Origin: Kiritimatiellia bacterium
GTDB taxonomy: Bacteria; Verrucomicrobiota; Kiritimatiellia; JAAZAB01
Length of the DNA: 7,367 bases
Direction: 5' to 3'
Assembly (NCBI GenBank): GCA_018400335.1
Contig: JAGYMT010000076.1
Location: 1 to 7,367 of the forward strand
The position numbers and the translations under genes were made by a program. This document shows positions 4,788 to 7,367 of this stretch, piece by piece. The notes beneath the pieces are model-generated. The model did not search any database. It had not been told where the DNA came from and saw only the letters and a program-made list of their open reading frames with translations. How positions within the stretch are numbered: the first letter of the stretch is position 1; each line of letters begins with the position of its first letter.

Positions 4788-7316
4788 ATGAGTAAATCGC
4801 TGATTATCGCCGAAAAACCGTCCGTAGCCCGTGATATAGCCGCGGTCCTTCGCGGGTTCACCAAAAAAGGGGATTTCTACGAAAGCGACACGTATGTCCT
4901 TTCATCGGCAATAGGGCACCTGCTCGAGCTCGACGTCCCGCCGGAGCACAAGGTCGTGAGAGGGAAGTGGACCTTCGCCAAGCTGCCCGTGATCCCCCCG
5001 TCTTTCGATCTGGCCCCGATCGAGAAGACCGAGGTCCGGCTCAAGCTCCTTCTCAGGCTGATCAAGAGGAAGGATGTTGACGGCCTGATTAATGCATGTG
5101 ACGCCGGCCGTGAGGGCGAGCTGATCTTCCGGAATATCGTCCGCTACGCGGGAACCAAAAAGCCCATACGCCGCCTCTGGCTCCAGTCAATGACCCCGGC
5201 CGCCATACGCGAGGGGTTCGAGAAGCTCCGGTCGGACGAGGTGATGCTGCCGCTGGCCGCGGCCGCCGTGTGCAGGACCGAGTCCGACTGGCTGGTCGGG
5301 ATCAACGGCACGAGGGCGATGACGGCCTTCAACTCCAAGCTCGGCGGCTTCCAGCTCACCACGGTGGGGCGGGTGCAGACCCCGACGCTCGTGATGATAA
5401 TAGAACGCGAGGAAGCAATCCGGAAATTCAATCCGCGCGACTTCAGCGAGCTGATGGCGACCTTTCGCGCGGCAGCCGGCGACTATCAGGGCCGCTGGTT
5501 CGATGAGGGGTTCTCAAAGGGCTCAGACGAGGATGCCAGACCGGAGCGGATATGGGATGCTGCCAGAGCCGAGGCCCTGGCGGCGAAGTGCGCGGATAAG
5601 CCCGGCGCCGTGACGCAGGAGACTAAGCCGAGCACCAAACTTTCGCCGCTTCTTTTCGATCTGACCTCGCTCCAGAGAGAGGCCAACAGCCGCTTCGGCT
5701 ATTCGGCGAAACACACGCTCCAGGTCGCCCAGTCGCTTTACGAGCGGCACAAGGTGCTGACTTACCCGAGGACCGATTCGAGGGCGCTTCCCGAGGATTA
5801 CCCCGCAACGGTGAAGAAGATTCTCGGCGCACTCGGAGGAACAGTTTACGGCAGCTTCGCCGGCGCGATTCTCAAGGAGGGCTGGGTTCATCCGAATAAG
5901 CGGATCTTCAACAACGCCAAGATATCGGACCATTTCGCAATCATCCCGACAGGCCAGTCGGCCAAGACGCTTCGTGACGATGAGGCCAAGATATACGATA
6001 TGGTCACACGCCGGTTTCTTGCCGTCTTTCACCCGGCCGCCGAGTTTCTGATCACCACCCGGATAACACGGGTTGAGGGCGAGCCTTTCAAGAGCGAGGG
6101 AAAGATTCTGGTTAAACCGGGCTGGCTCGCCATCTACGGTAAGGAGGCGCAGTCTGACGACGATTCCCCGGTGCTGGCCGCCGTTCAGCCGGGAGAGTCC
6201 GTTCAGACCGTGGCTATGGAAATCGTCAATTCCCAGACCAAGCCGCCCGCGCGGTTCACGGAAGCCACTCTGCTGTCGTTGATGGAGGGCGCCGGCAAGC
6301 TGGTTGACGACGATGAGCTCCGCGAAGCTATGAGCGCCAAGGGCCTCGGAACACCGGCCACAAGAGCATCCATTATCGAGGGGCTCATAAGGGAGAAATA
6401 CTTGCTGCGGAACGGCAAACTTCTCCAGCCCACGGCAAAGGCATTCTCCCTGATCACCCTGCTGCGCGGTCTGGATATTCCGGAACTGTGCTCGCCGGAA
6501 CTGACCGGCGACTGGGAGTTCAAGCTGAGCCAGATAGAGCACAATGAACGGGACTCGCGCGATTTCATGCAGGAAATCGCCGGGATGACGCGCAGCATTG
6601 TGGAGAAGGCCAGGAGTTACAATAACGACACTATCCCCGGCGATTTCGGAGTTATCAAGGTGCCGTGCCCCAAGTGCGGCGGCGTGATTAATGAGACCTA
6701 CAGGCGGTTTCAGTGCGCATCCTGCGATTTTGCGGTTTGGAAGATCCTCGCGGGGCGCCAGTTCGAGGTGTCCGAGATGGAGGATTTGATAGAGAAGAGG
6801 CTTATCGGTCCGCTCGATGAGTTCCGCAGCAATAAGGGCAGACCCTTTTCAACCATGGTCAAGTTGAGCCCGGAGTTCAAGCTCGAATTCGATTTCGGGC
6901 CCGGCGGCGCTTCCTCCGATAATGGCGAGCCGGTGGATTTTTCAGGGCAGGAGCCGCTGGGCAAGTGCCCGAAATGCGGTGCGCGCATCTTCGAGCACGG
7001 GCCGAGCTACGTATGCGAGAAGGCCGTGGGCGCGGAAAGAACGTGTGATTTCCGGTCCGGCAAACTCATCCTCAAGCAGCCGGTTGACCGTGCGCAGATG
7101 GCGAAACTGCTCGTCAGCGGCAGGACCGATCTCCTGCAGGGGTTTGTCTCCAAAAAGGGGCGCCGGTTCAGGGCTTTTCTTGTTGTCAATGCCGACCGGA
7201 ATGTCGGTTTCGAGTTCACGAAATCAAAAAAAGCGGAAAAGGCTGAAGCCGCTGCCAGGCAGGCAGCGGACGACAAAGCTGCGGCTTCCGCGGAGCCACC
7301 CGCCGCGGAATCTTGA
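4788..7316 (+). CDS. topB: DNA topoisomerase III (type IA), long form with two C-terminal zinc-ribbon repeats
   Basis: It cuts and passes single DNA strands, relaxing negative supercoils and unlinking replication or recombination intermediates in the cytoplasm. It has 842 residues, against 653 in E. coli TopB. Seen: a Toprim domain (about 1-150) with SLIIAEKPS (Glu9) and NACDAGREGELIF (Asp105, Glu109). The core domains follow: TTVGRVQTPTLVMI, FDLTSLQREANSRFGYSA, then LTYPRTDSR with catalytic Tyr326 (E. coli Tyr328), SDHFAIIPTG, FTEATLLSLMEG and KGLGTPATRASIIEGL. The C-terminal part has two repeats. The first has Cys627/630/643/646, then a G(R)...GRPFSTMVKL block. The second has Cys727/730/743/753, then KKGRRFRAFLVV. 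The tail is Ala/Lys-rich and low in complexity. GGGAG at 4779-4783, 4 bases before ATG, supports the start. The second Toprim acid of DxD is Gly107. As I recall, DAGREGE occurs in many TopB proteins, so activity is not in doubt. It is probably read through from arnC. Confidence 0.97.
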   Translation: MSKSLIIAEKPSVARDIAAVLRGFTKKGDFYESDTYVLSSAIGHLLELDVPPEHKVVRGKWTFAKLPVIPPSFDLAPIEKTEVRLKLLLRLIKRKDVDGLINACDAGREGELIFRNIVRYAGTKKPIRRLWLQSMTPAAIREGFEKLRSDEVMLPLAAAAVCRTESDWLVGINGTRAMTAFNSKLGGFQLTTVGRVQTPTLVMIIEREEAIRKFNPRDFSELMATFRAAAGDYQGRWFDEGFSKGSDEDARPERIWDAARAEALAAKCADKPGAVTQETKPSTKLSPLLFDLTSLQREANSRFGYSAKHTLQVAQSLYERHKVLTYPRTDSRALPEDYPATVKKILGALGGTVYGSFAGAILKEGWVHPNKRIFNNAKISDHFAIIPTGQSAKTLRDDEAKIYDMVTRRFLAVFHPAAEFLITTRITRVEGEPFKSEGKILVKPGWLAIYGKEAQSDDDSPVLAAVQPGESVQTVAMEIVNSQTKPPARFTEATLLSLMEGAGKLVDDDELREAMSAKGLGTPATRASIIEGLIREKYLLRNGKLLQPTAKAFSLITLLRGLDIPELCSPELTGDWEFKLSQIEHNERDSRDFMQEIAGMTRSIVEKARSYNNDTIPGDFGVIKVPCPKCGGVINETYRRFQCASCDFAVWKILAGRQFEVSEMEDLIEKRLIGPLDEFRSNKGRPFSTMVKLSPEFKLEFDFGPGGASSDNGEPVDFSGQEPLGKCPKCGARIFEHGPSYVCEKAVGAERTCDFRSGKLILKQPVDRAQMAKLLVSGRTDLLQGFVSKKGRRFRAFLVVNADRNVGFEFTKSKKAEKAEAAARQAADDKAAASAEPPAAES

Positions 7317-7367
7317 TATGGGGGCTTCAACGCGAGCAGCCAGCGTCAGGCCGGGACCTCCTTGAGG
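7317..7367. other. Right edge after topB, no certain feature
   Basis: These 51 bases show no T-run or stable hairpin typical of an intrinsic terminator. On the minus strand a frame entering from the right edge reads Leu-Lys-Glu-Val-Pro-Ala and then TGA at 7348-7346. It could be the end of a convergent gene, but six codons cannot support a call. Confidence 0.3.

Noticed and set aside
5523..6542. A 339-codon minus-strand ORF inside topB
   Set aside because: It lies wholly opposite conserved TopB core motifs including the catalytic tyrosine. No protein-family features or ribosome-binding site are visible.
1..7367. CRISPR array, tRNA, rRNA or insertion sequence
   Set aside because: Reading both strands showed no regular spacer-repeat pattern, no tRNA-like cloverleaf ends, no rRNA-like stretch and no transposase motifs.

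Overview
The window reads as chromosomal DNA of a Gram-negative bacterium of moderately high GC. Two 60-base rows sampled inside genes are about 58-63% G+C, while four rows sampled in the first 480 bases average about 44%. The organism cannot be named from the sequence. Lipid A-type arn genes imply an outer membrane. The distance of the ArnT and TopB proteins from the enterobacterial versions, and the decayed AT-richer flank, suggest a non-enteric lineage.

Layout. Bases 1-603 hold no intact gene of useful size. On the minus strand lies a broken remnant of what looks like a nucleotidyltransferase-type gene (118-347). It keeps the N- and C-terminal ends but has lost the middle, and a 28-codon ORF (45-131) overlaps its end. 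A weak promoter candidate precedes the first real gene. Four genes then run on the plus strand: an ArnT-like membrane glycosyltransferase (604-2364), an ArnB-type PLP aminotransferase (2372-3520), an ArnC-type polyprenyl-phosphate glycosyltransferase (3771-4757), and a type IA topoisomerase III, TopB (4788-7316). arnT and arnB are 7 bases apart, with the arnB ribosome-binding site on the arnT stop codon. arnB and arnC are separated by 250 bases that contain an 85-base imperfect inverted repeat with 12-base internal periodicity. arnC and topB are 30 bases apart. The last 51 bases show nothing certain.

How the genes work together. By the established enterobacterial pathway, ArnB makes UDP-4-amino-4-deoxy-L-arabinose (UDP-L-Ara4N) from the 4-keto sugar, ArnC moves the formylated sugar to undecaprenyl phosphate, and ArnT transfers the deformylated sugar from the lipid carrier to lipid A at the periplasmic face. 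That change lowers surface negative charge and gives resistance to cationic peptides and polymyxin. The set here is incomplete: arnA (UDP-glucuronate decarboxylating dehydrogenase and formyltransferase), arnD (deformylase) and the flippase genes arnE/arnF are absent between the decayed left flank and topB. Either they lie elsewhere or the sugar differs. TopB is probably a housekeeping neighbour, placed close enough to be read through from the arn genes.

No clearly new biological system is visible. The most notable items are the reduced arnT-arnB-arnC set, the large structured repeat between arnB and arnC, and the internally deleted nucleotidyltransferase-like remnant.
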